Of a stretch of DNA of 64,000 bases, positions 15,760-25,110 are shown one piece after another. Within the stretch, counting starts at the first letter, position 1; each line of letters starts with the position of its first letter. The translations under genes were made by a program, and so were the position numbers. This stretch comes from Pseudomonas saponiphila. Its GTDB lineage: Bacteria > Pseudomonadota > Gammaproteobacteria > Pseudomonadales > Pseudomonadaceae. The stretch covers positions 3,926,501 through 3,990,500 of the forward strand of contig NZ_FNTJ01000001.1 in the NCBI RefSeq assembly GCF_900105185.1, in the 5' to 3' direction. The notes beneath the pieces are model-generated. The model was not told the origin of the DNA and made no database searches. It was given only the letters and a program-made list of their open reading frames with translations.

Positions 15760-15937
15760 GTAGGAGCCGGCTTGCCGGCGAACAGGGCCGCAAGCCTTGC
15801 ATCGCCCTGGTGGACGCCTTCGCTGGCAAGCCAGCTCCTACGGCAGGCAGGAACACCTCAGCGCACGACCGGCGAACAGGGCCTTAAGCCCTGCATCGCC
15901 CTGGCGGACGCCTTCGCTGGCAAGCCAGCTCCTACGG
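15760..15937. repeat. REP pair plus a second, 5'-truncated REP pair
   Basis: A full REP pair at 15760-15843 is followed by a copy lacking its first bases at about 15869-15937. Just upstream (about 15734-15756) is a separate palindrome AGTGCCTGGC/GCCAGGCACT. With the leader region these fill the gap between the HisRS-like gene and the DUF1615 gene. Confidence 0.9.
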
Positions 15938-15949
15938 CAGGCCCTTGGG

Positions 15950-17041
15950 TTACAGCGGCCGTTGCAGGCAGCGCTGGTAGCGCTCGTCCACCCGTTTGGC
16001 GAACCAGGCGGTGGTCAGCTGGCGGGTGATCTTCGGGCTCTTGAGTTCGATGCCCGGCAACTGCTGGCGTGGCACGGGCCGGCCGGCGCTGCGATCGGCC
16101 AGGGCAAACACCTGGCGGTACAGCTCGGTCTGTGGGAAGTCCTCGCGGTCGCCCTTTTCCAGCTGCTCGCGGATCTGCGGGTTGCGCAGCCCCAGCTGTT
16201 TGCCCAGGGTGCGCACCGCCAGCTCGGTACTGCCGGGCAAGAGCGAGTCGTAGCGGATCAGGTCGCCATCCAGGGCCAATTTGATCCCGCTGAGGCGGCT
16301 GACCGCGGCCTGGAAGGCGGCGTTGCGACTGGCGTACCAGCCGGCGTTGAAGTCGGCGAAGCGGTACAGCGGTTGCGGGTAGTCCACGGGGTAGCCCAGC
16401 AGGTGGGCGATGCCGAAGTACAGGCCACCACGGCGGCTGAAGACTTCATGGCGAATCGTGCCCTGCACCGGGTAGGGATAACCCTGGGCATGCTGCTGGG
16501 CAAACTCGATGCTGACCTGCATCGGCCCGCCGGTGTGCACCGGGTTGAAACGGCCGAACAGGGTCTGGCCCAGGGGCACCATGCCGATGAAGTCATCGAA
16601 GATTGCGCTCAGCTCCTTCTCGGTTCGGGCCCTGGCCAGGCGCTGGCTGTAGGACTGGCCGTGCGCGTCGCGCACTTGCAGGGCGGCGCTGACCAGCAGC
16701 GCCGGCACATGCACCTTGGCCGCGCGACGGTCGATTTCCTCCCGGGCAATGCGCCCCAGGCCCGGCACTGTCGGGTCGACCTGGAAGGTCGATTCCTGCT
16801 CGGTCACCGCCAGCACCGCGCACAGGTTGCTCTGGCTCGGCTCCAGCCCCTGGGCGCTGAAGGCCACCTGGATGTCCCGGGCCCAGCCCTGGCGGTCGCC
16901 GACCTGGGCCGGCAGCAGGCGCAGGATCCGCGCCTGGGTCTGCTCCGGGGTCAGCGTCGGTGCCTGGGGGCCGCGCGGGCTGGCGCAACCGGCCAGCAAC
17001 GACAGGCCCAGGAAACAGCTGAGAAGACGGTGGGAAACCAT
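15950..17041 (-). CDS. DUF1615 lipoprotein
   Basis: 363-residue outer-envelope lipoprotein. The signal sequence ends LSLLAGCAS with the lipidated Cys near residue 19. The remainder includes the VTEQESTFQVDPTVPGLG stretch (about 105-122), reminiscent of a lytic-transglycosylase catalytic Glu region, and matches my memory of DUF1615. The ATG at 17041 has GGAG five bases upstream; a TTG at 17053 is less likely. It stands alone. Peptidoglycan action is a possibility only. Confidence 0.85.
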   Translation of the reverse strand: MVSHRLLSCFLGLSLLAGCASPRGPQAPTLTPEQTQARILRLLPAQVGDRQGWARDIQVAFSAQGLEPSQSNLCAVLAVTEQESTFQVDPTVPGLGRIAREEIDRRAAKVHVPALLVSAALQVRDAHGQSYSQRLARARTEKELSAIFDDFIGMVPLGQTLFGRFNPVHTGGPMQVSIEFAQQHAQGYPYPVQGTIRHEVFSRRGGLYFGIAHLLGYPVDYPQPLYRFADFNAGWYASRNAAFQAAVSRLSGIKLALDGDLIRYDSLLPGSTELAVRTLGKQLGLRNPQIREQLEKGDREDFPQTELYRQVFALADRSAGRPVPRQQLPGIELKSPKITRQLTTAWFAKRVDERYQRCLQRPL

Positions 17042-17413
17042 GGGACTCCGCAAGATGGCTGGACGAGGGCCGTATCAGTAAAGCAGCGGCATGGGGCGTT
17101 CGACCAAGGAATACCAACGCTGTTCCCGTCCCCCCCTGAAGCTGCTGCCGCTGGCTGCGCAAGCTGTGGGCGGTACTCGTCGCAGGGATGCGACGCTCTC
17201 AAGGCCGATTGAGGTTCGGCGGCGGATTGCCAGGCAAGGCCCTGCGGACCGAACGCGGCCCGACCTTTCGCAGCTTCCCAGGCTCAATTGCGGCTCCCGG
17301 CTAAAATCCTTCTATTGCCAGCGTGGCCAGGTGTATGTTGATGGCCCCGAGCCTCAACGCGTCGCCCCGGGCAGACCTGGCCCGACACACGCCCTCAATG
17401 GAGTGACACCCGG
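17042..17413. other. Intergenic region, degenerate repeat, no gene seen
   Basis: 372 bases between DUF1615 and the LysE gene. Around 17138-17200 it has a degraded copy of the GCTGCCGCTGGCTGCG repeat family that is better preserved at 28089-28184. I see no convincing open frame, RNA or terminator. The promoters of both flanking divergent genes should be here but I could not place them with confidence. Confidence 0.6.
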
Positions 17414-18028
17414 ATGTTGACCCTGGATTTTCTGCTCACCAGCCTGATCGTCGTGCTGATTCCCGGCAGCGGCGTGATCCTGACCATTTCCACCGCCCTG
17501 GTGGCCGGCAAGCGCGCCAGCCTGTTCACCGCCATCGGCTGCACCGCCGGGATCGTCCCGCACCTGCTGGCTTCGGCCCTGGGCCTGTCGGCGATCCTGC
17601 ACACCAGCGCCCTGGCCTTTCAGGGGCTGAAATTCGCCGGGGTCGCCTACCTGCTGTACCTGGCCTACGCCACCTGGCGCGACCGTTCGGCGTTCGCCGT
17701 AGACAGCCAGTCAGTAAGCCGCGGCGCCGGCGCGCTGATGCTCAAGGCCTGCCTGCTGAACATCCTCAATCCCAAGCTGACGATCTTCTTCCTGGCCTTC
17801 CTGCCCCAGTTCATCCGGCACGACGGCGCCGATCCGCTGCTGCAGATGGTCACCCTGAGCGGCGTGTTCATGGCCATGACCTTCCTGGTGTTCGTGCTCT
17901 ATGGCCTGCTGGCCAACCTGTTCCGCACCGCGGTGATCGAGTCGCCCAAGGTGCAGAACTGGTTGCGCCGCAGCTTTGCCGCGAGCTTCGCCGGGCTCGG
18001 CCTGAACCTGGCCTTCGCCCAGCGCTGA
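17414..18028 (+). CDS. LysE/RhtB-family amino-acid exporter
   Basis: 204-residue inner-membrane protein with about six hydrophobic helices. The opening FLLTSLIVVLIPGSGVILT has the P-G-P-like turn of the family near residue 18, and the ALMLKACLLNILNPKLTIFFLAF segment (about 107-130) is the second family signature. Length is normal. GGAGTGACACCCGG precedes the ATG. It is transcribed toward the FAD monooxygenase gene, 63 bases away, and could share a transcript. Substrate not predictable. Confidence 0.93.
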   Translation: MLTLDFLLTSLIVVLIPGSGVILTISTALVAGKRASLFTAIGCTAGIVPHLLASALGLSAILHTSALAFQGLKFAGVAYLLYLAYATWRDRSAFAVDSQSVSRGAGALMLKACLLNILNPKLTIFFLAFLPQFIRHDGADPLLQMVTLSGVFMAMTFLVFVLYGLLANLFRTAVIESPKVQNWLRRSFAASFAGLGLNLAFAQR

Positions 18029-18091
18029 GTCCGCGGCAGGCGCCGCCCGCAGCCAGATGCATGACGTTGATCTCCTGACGAGGGCAAACAC

Positions 18092-19642
18092 ATGAACTGC
18101 AGCGACGTACTGATCATCGGCGCCGGCCCGACCGGTCTGGTGCTGGCGCTCTGGCTACGCCAGCAGGGGATCAAGGTCCGGATCATCGACAAGACCCAGG
18201 GCCCGGGCACCACCTCCCGGGCCCTGGCAGTGCAGGCCCGGACCCTGGAGCTGTACCGCCAGCTGGACCTGACCCGGGCCATCGTCGAACGCGGCCACCA
18301 CGTGCCGGCGGTCAACCTCTGGGTCCGCGGCGAGCGCGCGGCCCAACTGCCGTTCAACGCCATCGGCGAGGACCTGACCCCCTACCCGTTCCTGCAGATC
18401 TTTCCCCAGGACGAACACGAGCAATTGCTGATCGAGCGCCTGGCCCTGCTCGGGGTCAGCGTCGAACGGGGCACCGAACTGCTGGCCTTCACCGATCACG
18501 GCCACTTGATCAACGCTCGCCTGCGCGGCCCCGACGGCCGCGAGGAACACTGCCAGGCCTTCTACCTGGCCGGCTGCGACGGCGCCCGCTCCACGGTGCG
18601 CAAGACCCTGGGCACAGGCTTTCCCGGTGGCACCTATCAACAGGTGTTCTATGTCGCCGATGTCGAGGCCAGCGGCCCAAGCATCGACGGCCAGTTGCAC
18701 GTGGACCTGGACGACGCCGACTTTCTCGCGGTGTTTCCCCTGGCCCACAGCGGCCGCGCGCGGCTGATCGGCACGGTGCGCGACGAGCGTGCCGAGCACC
18801 CGGAAAACCTGCGCTTCGAAGACGTCAGCCAGCGCGCCATGCGCCAGCTCAAGGTCGAGGTGAATCAGGTCAACTGGTTCTCCACCTACAAGGTGCATCA
18901 CCGGGTGGCCGAGCAGTTTCGCTGCGGCCGGGTGTTCCTGCTGGGGGATGCCGCCCACGTGCACAGCCCGGCCGGCGGCCAGGGCATGAACACCGGGATC
19001 GGCGACGCCATCAACCTGGCCTGGAAACTGGCGGCGGTGCTCAGCGGCAGCAGCGCCGAAAGCCTGCTGGACAGCTATGAGATCGAACGCATGGAATTCG
19101 CCCGGCGCCTGGTGGCCACCACCGACCGGGTGTTCAGCTTTGCCACCGCCGATGGCCCGGTCGCCTACCTGGCACGGACTCGCCTGGCCCCCCTGCTGCT
19201 GCCGAAGATCGCCGCCTTCGACCGTGCCCGGGAGTTTCTCTTTCGCACCGTGTCGCAGATCACCCTCAACTACCGGGGCATGCCCCTGAGCGCCGGCGGC
19301 GCCGGCCCGGTGCACGGCGGCGATCGCCTGCCCTGGGTCCGCGACGGCGAGCACGACAACTTCGACAGCCTCGATCACCTGGGCTGGCAGGTGCATGTCT
19401 ACGGCGTCACCAGCAACGCGGTACAGGACTGGTGCGCCGAGCACCGGGTGCCGTTGCGCATCTTCGACTGGCGCTCGGCCCACGCCCACGCGGGGCTGGC
19501 GCGCAACGCCCTGTACCTGCTGCGCCCGGACACCTACGTGGCGCTGGCCGAACGCTCCGCCGACCCGCGGGTGCTGGAGCGCTATTTCCGCGAGCGCGAA
19601 ATCTCCCCGCAGAACGGCGTGGCCAACCACAAACCGCGCTGA
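18092..19642 (+). CDS. FAD-dependent aromatic-hydroxylase-type monooxygenase
   Basis: 516-residue flavoprotein of the p-hydroxybenzoate-hydroxylase fold. Seen: the dinucleotide-binding IIGAGPTGLVLA (about 8-19), the DG motif GCDGARSTVR (about 164-173) and the GD motif LLGDAAHVHSPAGGQGMN (about 285-302). A thioredoxin-like C-terminal domain is suggested by its length. Ring hydroxylation with NAD(P)H and oxygen is expected; the substrate is unknown, as no catabolic genes lie nearby. It follows the LysE gene by 63 bases. Confidence 0.92.
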   Translation: MNCSDVLIIGAGPTGLVLALWLRQQGIKVRIIDKTQGPGTTSRALAVQARTLELYRQLDLTRAIVERGHHVPAVNLWVRGERAAQLPFNAIGEDLTPYPFLQIFPQDEHEQLLIERLALLGVSVERGTELLAFTDHGHLINARLRGPDGREEHCQAFYLAGCDGARSTVRKTLGTGFPGGTYQQVFYVADVEASGPSIDGQLHVDLDDADFLAVFPLAHSGRARLIGTVRDERAEHPENLRFEDVSQRAMRQLKVEVNQVNWFSTYKVHHRVAEQFRCGRVFLLGDAAHVHSPAGGQGMNTGIGDAINLAWKLAAVLSGSSAESLLDSYEIERMEFARRLVATTDRVFSFATADGPVAYLARTRLAPLLLPKIAAFDRAREFLFRTVSQITLNYRGMPLSAGGAGPVHGGDRLPWVRDGEHDNFDSLDHLGWQVHVYGVTSNAVQDWCAEHRVPLRIFDWRSAHAHAGLARNALYLLRPDTYVALAERSADPRVLERYFREREISPQNGVANHKPR

Positions 19643-19671
19643 TCCGGGCTCGGCGCACGCCGCCAGGGGCC

Positions 19672-22146
19672 TTAGAAGTCGGCCTTGACCGACAGGGTGA
19701 AGTTGCGTGGATCACCGTAGAAGTTGCCGAAGCCTTCGGTGCCGATGGTGGTGTAGTAGCGCTTGTCCAGCAGGTTGTTGCCGTTCAGCGCCAGGGACCA
19801 GGTGTCGTCGAGCCGATAGCCGATGCGCCCGTTCCAGATCGCGTAGCCGGCCTGGCTGATGTGCTTGCCGCTGGTGGGCGAGACTCGGTAATTGTCGCTT
19901 TGCGCGTTGACCCCGGCCCCCACGGTGAAGCGCTCCAGGGCGCCGCCCAGTTGGTAGTCGCCCCACACCCGCAGCAGGTGCCTCGGTACGTAGGAATTGA
20001 ACGACTGGCCGTTCTTGCTGCTGTCGGCGTCCTCCAGGGTCTTGGTCTGGGTGTAGGTGTAGCCGGCCAGCACTTGCAGGCGCTCGATCACCTCACCGCT
20101 GAGTTCGGCTTCAAAACCCTGGGCCCGCACCTTGCCCGAGTTCAGCGAGCAGGTGCTGTCAGGGCAGGCCGGATCGTCCTGCTGCGCATCCTCCTGGATC
20201 GTGCGAAACAGGCTCAAGGCGCTGTTCAGGCGACCATCGAACCACTCGCCCTTGATTCCCGCTTCATAGCTCTTGCCCACCAGCGGCTTGAGGGACGCAC
20301 CGTCCAGGGTCCGATAGCTGCCCTGGGGAGTGAAGATGCTGGAGTAGCTGGCGTAGGCCGTGAGGTTGTCAGTGAGGTCGTACAGCACCCCGGCGAACGG
20401 CGTGACCTCGCCGGTTTCCTTGGAACGGGCACTGCTTGGGGTGCGGGTGTCGCGCCAGTAGGCCACGGCATCGTTCTGCGACTTGTACCAGCTGACCCGG
20501 CCGCCCATGACCAGGGTCAGCGGGTCGGCCAGTTTCAGGCGCAGGGTGGAGTACAGCCCTTGCTGCTGGATCCGCAGATCGGATGGACCGCCACGGGAGG
20601 CGTTGCCCTCGTAGTAGCTGGCATCGGGCTTGGGCAGGTGGTGATCCGGGTCCAGCACGTTCTGCCGTTGCGGCAACACCGCGACGGCGTAGAAGTCGTC
20701 CTTTATCGAGCGACTGGCGTTGGCACCGAAGGTCAGCTCGTGCTCCTGGCCAAAGGCCTGGAAGCGCCCATCGACATAGGCGTCGAAACCGTAGTCCACC
20801 TGGTCGTAGTCATAGATGCTGCCCAGCATCAGGGTGCTGGAGCGGCTGGCACCGACCGGCACCGAGCCACTGGGGAAGGCGTACTCGATGTCCTGGGTAT
20901 TGCGGCTGTAGACCCCAGCCACCTTCAGCGCCCAGTCGTCGTTGAGCTGCTGGCGCAGGTCGGCGAAATAGGTCGCGCGCTTGCTGCGCGAATTGTTCCA
21001 GGCGGTGTTCAGGCAGGTGGAACGGCCGAGCTTGAGGTCGCTGCCGTCGCTGTAGCGCGGCAGGCCGCCCCAGCACGGGCGCGAGTCGACGTCTTCATAG
21101 GCCATGCCCAGGCCCAGGGTGGTGGCGTCGCTGAGGTCGAAGTCCAGGGCGCCGTAGTAGACCTGGTCCTTGCGCTCGCCCAGGTCATAGAAATACTGCC
21201 GGGTCTGCTGGGTCACCACCGCTCGGCCACGAAGGGTGCCGGCGTCGTTCAACGGCCCGCCGGTGTCCACCTGGGCCCGGTAGTTGTCCCAGCTGCCGGC
21301 GGACATCGTCAGTTCGGTGTGGGGCGTGGCCTGGCCGCGCTTACGCACGAAATTCACCGAGCCGGCAGTGCCACCCGCGCCCTTGAGCATGCCGGCAGCG
21401 CCACGCAGGATCTCCACCCGGTCATAGAAGGCCATGTCGCTGCTGAAGCTGTCGGCCTGTACGTAGCTGCTGCCCATGTCCAGGGGCACGCCGTCGTACT
21501 GGTACTGGCCGGTCATGCGAAAGCCCCGGGAGTAGAAATACTTGCCGCCCATGGGCGAGTCGTAAAGGGTGATGCCCGGGGTCTTCTCCATCACTTGGTC
21601 GATGGTGTTGAGATTCTGGTCATCGAGCATCTTGCGGGTGATCACGGTCACCGACTGCGGGGTTTCCTTGAGCGAGTGCTGGCCCTTGCCGATGGTCACC
21701 GCACCGGTGGTGTAGGAGCCGGAGTACTCGGTGGTGGCGCCCAGTTCCTGGCCCTGTACCTGGGTGACGCCCAGCTCCAGGGCGCCGCTGCCCTGGGGCA
21801 GCGGGCGCAGCACGTAGCTGCCGTTGCTCTGCGCTTCGGCCTGCCAGCCACTGCCGGCGAGAATCCGCGCAAAGCCTTCCTGCACCCCGTATTCCCCCTT
21901 GAGCCCGGGCGAATGCAGGCCGGCGGTCTGCCGCGCATCGAAGGAAATCGCCGCCCCGGCGGCGCTGGCGTAACGGCTCAGCACCTCGGTGAGATCGCCG
22001 GCGGCAATGTCGAAGCGGCGCACGGCGCTCTGTTCGCTGGCCGCCACTGCGCTCAACGGCAGCAGTGCCGCCCCATGGACCGCCAGTGCACCGCAGAGCC
22101 CGAGCTTGATCGCCCGAGCCAACTTCGACTTGTGAACATCAGACAT
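19672..22146 (-). CDS. TonB-dependent ferric-siderophore receptor with signalling domain
   Basis: 824-residue outer-membrane receptor. After a signal peptide ending near AVAASEQSA (about 34-40), residues 43-115 form an STN-type signalling domain (FDIAAGDLTEVLSRYASAAG). The plug follows with SLKETPQSVTVITRKML near 157-173 and RGFRMTGQYQYDGVPLD near 207-223; the rest is the 22-strand barrel ending in the aromatic FTLSVKADF. The STN domain contacts the FecR-type protein encoded just upstream, so siderophore binding should activate the ECF sigma factor. The siderophore is unknown; no synthesis genes are in the window. Confidence 0.95.
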   Translation of the reverse strand: MSDVHKSKLARAIKLGLCGALAVHGAALLPLSAVAASEQSAVRRFDIAAGDLTEVLSRYASAAGAAISFDARQTAGLHSPGLKGEYGVQEGFARILAGSGWQAEAQSNGSYVLRPLPQGSGALELGVTQVQGQELGATTEYSGSYTTGAVTIGKGQHSLKETPQSVTVITRKMLDDQNLNTIDQVMEKTPGITLYDSPMGGKYFYSRGFRMTGQYQYDGVPLDMGSSYVQADSFSSDMAFYDRVEILRGAAGMLKGAGGTAGSVNFVRKRGQATPHTELTMSAGSWDNYRAQVDTGGPLNDAGTLRGRAVVTQQTRQYFYDLGERKDQVYYGALDFDLSDATTLGLGMAYEDVDSRPCWGGLPRYSDGSDLKLGRSTCLNTAWNNSRSKRATYFADLRQQLNDDWALKVAGVYSRNTQDIEYAFPSGSVPVGASRSSTLMLGSIYDYDQVDYGFDAYVDGRFQAFGQEHELTFGANASRSIKDDFYAVAVLPQRQNVLDPDHHLPKPDASYYEGNASRGGPSDLRIQQQGLYSTLRLKLADPLTLVMGGRVSWYKSQNDAVAYWRDTRTPSSARSKETGEVTPFAGVLYDLTDNLTAYASYSSIFTPQGSYRTLDGASLKPLVGKSYEAGIKGEWFDGRLNSALSLFRTIQEDAQQDDPACPDSTCSLNSGKVRAQGFEAELSGEVIERLQVLAGYTYTQTKTLEDADSSKNGQSFNSYVPRHLLRVWGDYQLGGALERFTVGAGVNAQSDNYRVSPTSGKHISQAGYAIWNGRIGYRLDDTWSLALNGNNLLDKRYYTTIGTEGFGNFYGDPRNFTLSVKADF

Positions 22147-22249
22147 GCTTGGCCTTCCCCGCTAACGAAAATGAATCCACTGGGGGATAAGCCGGATCAG
22201 AACGGGCAAAAGTGCAAAGACCGGAATAATTATTTTTTACCGCTTGGTT

Positions 22250-23221
22250 TCAGCCGACGCGGCGCTGGGACACCCGCACCCAATAGCGCGTGTAGCGCTC
22301 GATACGCAGCGAGAAACCGCTCTCAAGCGCTGCCAGGGCGCGGTCGGTGTCATCGATGGGAAAGGCCCCTGAAATCCTCAGCCCGGCGATCTGCGGATCG
22401 CACTGCAGCACTCCGTGGCGGTAGCGCGACAGGTCGGCCAGCAAGTCCCCCAAGGGGCGGTCGAGGGCGATGATGCTGCCCTGGCGCCAGGCGCCCACCG
22501 ACGCATCGTTGGAGCGCAGCGCAGCAAAGCCTGCAGCGCTGAACGCCAGTTGCTGGCCGGCCTCGACTCGACGCGGCACGCTACCGTTGCCCAGGCTGAC
22601 CTGCACGCCCTGCTCCAGCACCGCCGCCCGATCCTCGTGTTCGTCGCTGCGCAACACGAAACGCGCGCCCTCGGCCTGGACCTCACCGTGGCGCGAGATG
22701 ACCCGCAATGGCCTGTGCAACGCATCAACGCCAGCGCTCACCAGCATCTCGCCCCAGAGCAACTGCAACCGGCGCTGCTGACCGTCGAAAGTGACATTCA
22801 CCGAGGTGTCGGTGTTGAGCAGCAATGCGCTGCCGTCCGCCAGGCGCACTTCGCGGCGCTCGCCGACCTGGGTCCGATAGTCCGCCAACAGTTGCTGGGC
22901 GCTGTCGCTGCGCCAGCCCAGCCAGCCCAGGGACCCGGCCGAGGCCAGCACCACCAGGTTGCGCATCAGCTCGCGGCGCGAACGCCCGGCCCCGCGCAAG
23001 GTCGGGCCGGCCAGGCCACCAGGCAGGGCCGACATCTGCTCGCCCAGTTGCTGCATGCGCTCCCAGGCCTGGCGATGCAGGGGGTCGGCGGCCAGCCACT
23101 CGCGCCAGGCCGCTTGCTCCTGTTCGCTCGCTGTGCCGGAGCGCAACTGCGCATACCAGCGCGCCGCGCCGCTGATGGCCTGGCGCTCGGCGACGCTCAG
23201 TTGCAGGCTGGCAAAACTCAT
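22250..23221 (-). CDS. FecR-family sigma-factor regulator
   Basis: 323-residue inner-membrane regulator. The N-terminal cytoplasmic part (about 1-90) has the AISGAARWYAQLRSGTAS and RQAWERMQQLG signatures of DUF4880/FecR; a membrane helix is near 93-106; the periplasmic FecR domain covers about 125-230, and a short STN-like C-terminus follows. The ATG at 23221 overlaps the sigma factor stop by four bases (ATGA), so the two are translationally coupled. It links the TonB receptor to the ECF sigma factor. Confidence 0.94.
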   Translation of the reverse strand: MSFASLQLSVAERQAISGAARWYAQLRSGTASEQEQAAWREWLAADPLHRQAWERMQQLGEQMSALPGGLAGPTLRGAGRSRRELMRNLVVLASAGSLGWLGWRSDSAQQLLADYRTQVGERREVRLADGSALLLNTDTSVNVTFDGQQRRLQLLWGEMLVSAGVDALHRPLRVISRHGEVQAEGARFVLRSDEHEDRAAVLEQGVQVSLGNGSVPRRVEAGQQLAFSAAGFAALRSNDASVGAWRQGSIIALDRPLGDLLADLSRYRHGVLQCDPQIAGLRISGAFPIDDTDRALAALESGFSLRIERYTRYWVRVSQRRVG

Positions 23222-23739
23222 GACAGCTGCATCCGCATCTGCATCAGGCAGCAATGCTCCATGGCCTTGGCCATGTAGTTGCTCACACTGCGTACGGAAA
23301 TCTGCAGGCGCTCGGCGATCTGCTCGTAGGTCAGGCCATCGCACTGCGACAGCAGGAAGGCTTGCTTGACCTTGGGCCCCAGGCCATCCAGCAGACGGTC
23401 GATTTCCATCAACGCCTGGAACAGCACGCTCTGTTCCTCCGGCGACGGGTGCTCGCCCTCGGGCACCCGGGCCAGGGCTTCGAGGTAGGCCTGCTCCAGG
23501 GAGCGACGACGAAACAGATCGATCAACAGGCCCCGGGCAATGCGCGACAGGTAGGGCCGCGGCTCGCGGATGTCCTGCGCGTTACGGGCCTTGAGCACCC
23601 GCACGAAGGTGTCCTGGGCCAGGTCGGCGGCATCGAAGCCATTGCCCAGGCGCTGGCGCAACCAGCCCTGCAGCCAGCCATGGTGATGGGTATACAGATC
23701 GGTGACGGCGCAGCGCAGGGATAAGTCGTCGGCGGGCAT
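23218..23739 (-). CDS. FecI/FpvI-like ECF sigma factor (iron-uptake type)
   Basis: 173-residue ECF sigma factor. Region 2 has DAADLAQDTFVRVL (about 36-49) and region 4 has LTYEQIAERLQISVRSVSNYMAKAM (about 134-158), the helix-turn-helix that reads the -35. It should transcribe the downstream TonB receptor gene when the siderophore is bound. A Fur box lies about 20 bases upstream of its start. The operon order is sigma-FecR-receptor. Confidence 0.94.
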   Translation of the reverse strand: MPADDLSLRCAVTDLYTHHHGWLQGWLRQRLGNGFDAADLAQDTFVRVLKARNAQDIREPRPYLSRIARGLLIDLFRRRSLEQAYLEALARVPEGEHPSPEEQSVLFQALMEIDRLLDGLGPKVKQAFLLSQCDGLTYEQIAERLQISVRSVSNYMAKAMEHCCLMQMRMQLS

Positions 23740-23759
23740 GACAGTAAGGATTCATATTT

Positions 23760-23778
23760 GATAATGAATCGCATTGTC
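23760..23778 (+). promoter_or_regulatory. Fur box upstream of the ECF sigma factor
   Basis: GATAATGAATCGCATTGTC matches the 19-base Fur consensus at 14 positions. It lies 21 bases upstream of the sigma factor start codon, where a repressor would block its promoter, which fits iron control of a siderophore-uptake module. Confidence 0.7.
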
Positions 23779-23856
23779 ATGTAGAGGCGGAAGTCTTGGC
23801 AAGAGCCACGAACGCCGGGCGGCGTTCATGGCGGGACGCTTTGGGCAGGTGCGGGA

Positions 23857-24831
23857 TCAGATCCCGGCCAGGGCCAGGTCCATGGCGAAGTAGGTGAAGA
23901 TCAGATCGGCGCCGGCGCGCTTGATCGAACCCAGGCTTTCGCGCACCACCCGCTGCTCGTCGATGGCCCCGGCCTGGGCGCCGAACTTGATCATCGCGTA
24001 CTCACCGCTGACCTGATACGCCGCCACCGGCAGGCGCGAGGCCTCGCGGATATCGCGAATGATGTCCAGGTAGGCCCCGGCGGGCTTGACCATCAGCGAG
24101 TCGGCGCCTTCCTGCTCGTCCAGCAGGGATTCGCGCACCGCCTCGCGGCGGTTCATCGGGTTCATCTGGTAGCTCTTGCGGTCGCCCTTGAGCGCACTGC
24201 CACCGGCCTCGCGGAACGGGCCGTAGAGCGCCGAAGCGAACTTGGTGGAATAGGCCATGATCGGCGTCTGGGTGAAACCGGCGGCATCCAGGGCCCGGCG
24301 GATGGCCTGGACCTGACCGTCCATGGCCGCCGAGGGCGCGATCACGTCGGCGCCGGCACGGGCCGCGGCCACCGCCTGCTTGCCGAGGTTGACCAGGGTC
24401 TGGTCATTGTCCACTTCATGGCCGTGCATCACGCCGCAGTGGCCGTGCTCGGTGTATTCGCAGAAGCAGGTGTCGGACATCACGATCATCTCCGGCACCG
24501 CGTCCTTGGCGATGCGCGACATGCGCGACACCAGGCCGTTTTCCTTCCAGGTATCGCTGCCGTCGCAGTCCAGATGGTGAGACACACCGAAGGTCATCAC
24601 CGACTTGATCCCGGCGCGGGCGTAACGCTCGATCTCCCCGGCCAGCCTGGATTCCGGAATACGCATCACCCCGGGCATGCTCTTGATCGGCACGAAATCG
24701 TCGATTTCCTCCTCGACGAAAATCGGCAGCACCAGATCGTTGAGGGTGAATTCGGTTTCCTGGAACAGACTGCGCAGTTGTTCGGAGCGACGCAGGCGAC
24801 GGGGACGGGCTTCTGGGAACTGGCTGGACAT
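23857..24831 (-). CDS. hemB: Delta-aminolevulinic acid dehydratase (zinc-type)
   Basis: Condenses two 5-aminolevulinates to porphobilinogen in heme synthesis. 324 residues, very similar in wording to the E. coli enzyme as I remember it. The catalytic lysines lie in [16 protein letters not shown] and [11 protein letters not shown]. The [16 protein letters not shown] segment (about 117-132) has the three Cys that bind catalytic zinc. The canonical Pseudomonas HemB is Mg-dependent and lacks these Cys, so this may be a second copy. It stands alone, next to a siderophore module. Confidence 0.95.
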   Translation of the reverse strand: MSSQFPEARPRRLRRSEQLRSLFQETEFTLNDLVLPIFVEEEIDDFVPIKSMPGVMRIPESRLAGEIERYARAGIKSVMTFGVSHHLDCDGSDTWKENGLVSRMSRIAKDAVPEMIVMSDTCFCEYTEHGHCGVMHGHEVDNDQTLVNLGKQAVAAARAGADVIAPSAAMDGQVQAIRRALDAAGFTQTPIMAYSTKFASALYGPFREAGGSALKGDRKSYQMNPMNRREAVRESLLDEQEGADSLMVKPAGAYLDIIRDIREASRLPVAAYQVSGEYAMIKFGAQAGAIDEQRVVRESLGSIKRAGADLIFTYFAMDLALAGI

Positions 24832-25036
24832 GATTTTTCCTAAGGCTGAGCGCGAAACAACACGAGCGATGACGAAAAAAGGCTGAAAGCTTATGCCCAG
24901 AGCGGCCGAGGTACAAACCCGCCGGACTCAAGAAAGCCTTGCGAAACCGGTAATAATCGCCGCCCAGCCCGCGATTCATGGGGTTGGCCCAGGTCCGCAG
25001 TTGACGGCCTGCGACCATCTGACGCAATGCAGAGGA

Positions 25037-25110
25037 GCAGCTGCAAGCTGCAAGCTGCAAGCTGCAAGTGCTGGACTTGCAGCTAGCAACTTGCCGCTAG
25101 CAGCTTGCCC
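25037..25110. repeat. Inverted GCTGCAA heptamer array at the phzF 3' end
   Basis: Four tandem CTGCAAG units (25041-25068), seven spacer bases, then the opposite orientation CTTGCAGC and related CTTGCCGC units (25077-25110). The two halves can pair as a hairpin. The right half overlaps the last codons of the PhzF gene. Confidence 0.85.

Noticed and set aside
19432..22473. Long plus-strand frame of about 1000 codons opposite the TonB receptor gene
   Set aside because: It is a shadow of the GC-rich minus-strand gene: its composition is low complexity (Gln, Gly, Ala, His) and the receptor on the other strand has full family signatures.
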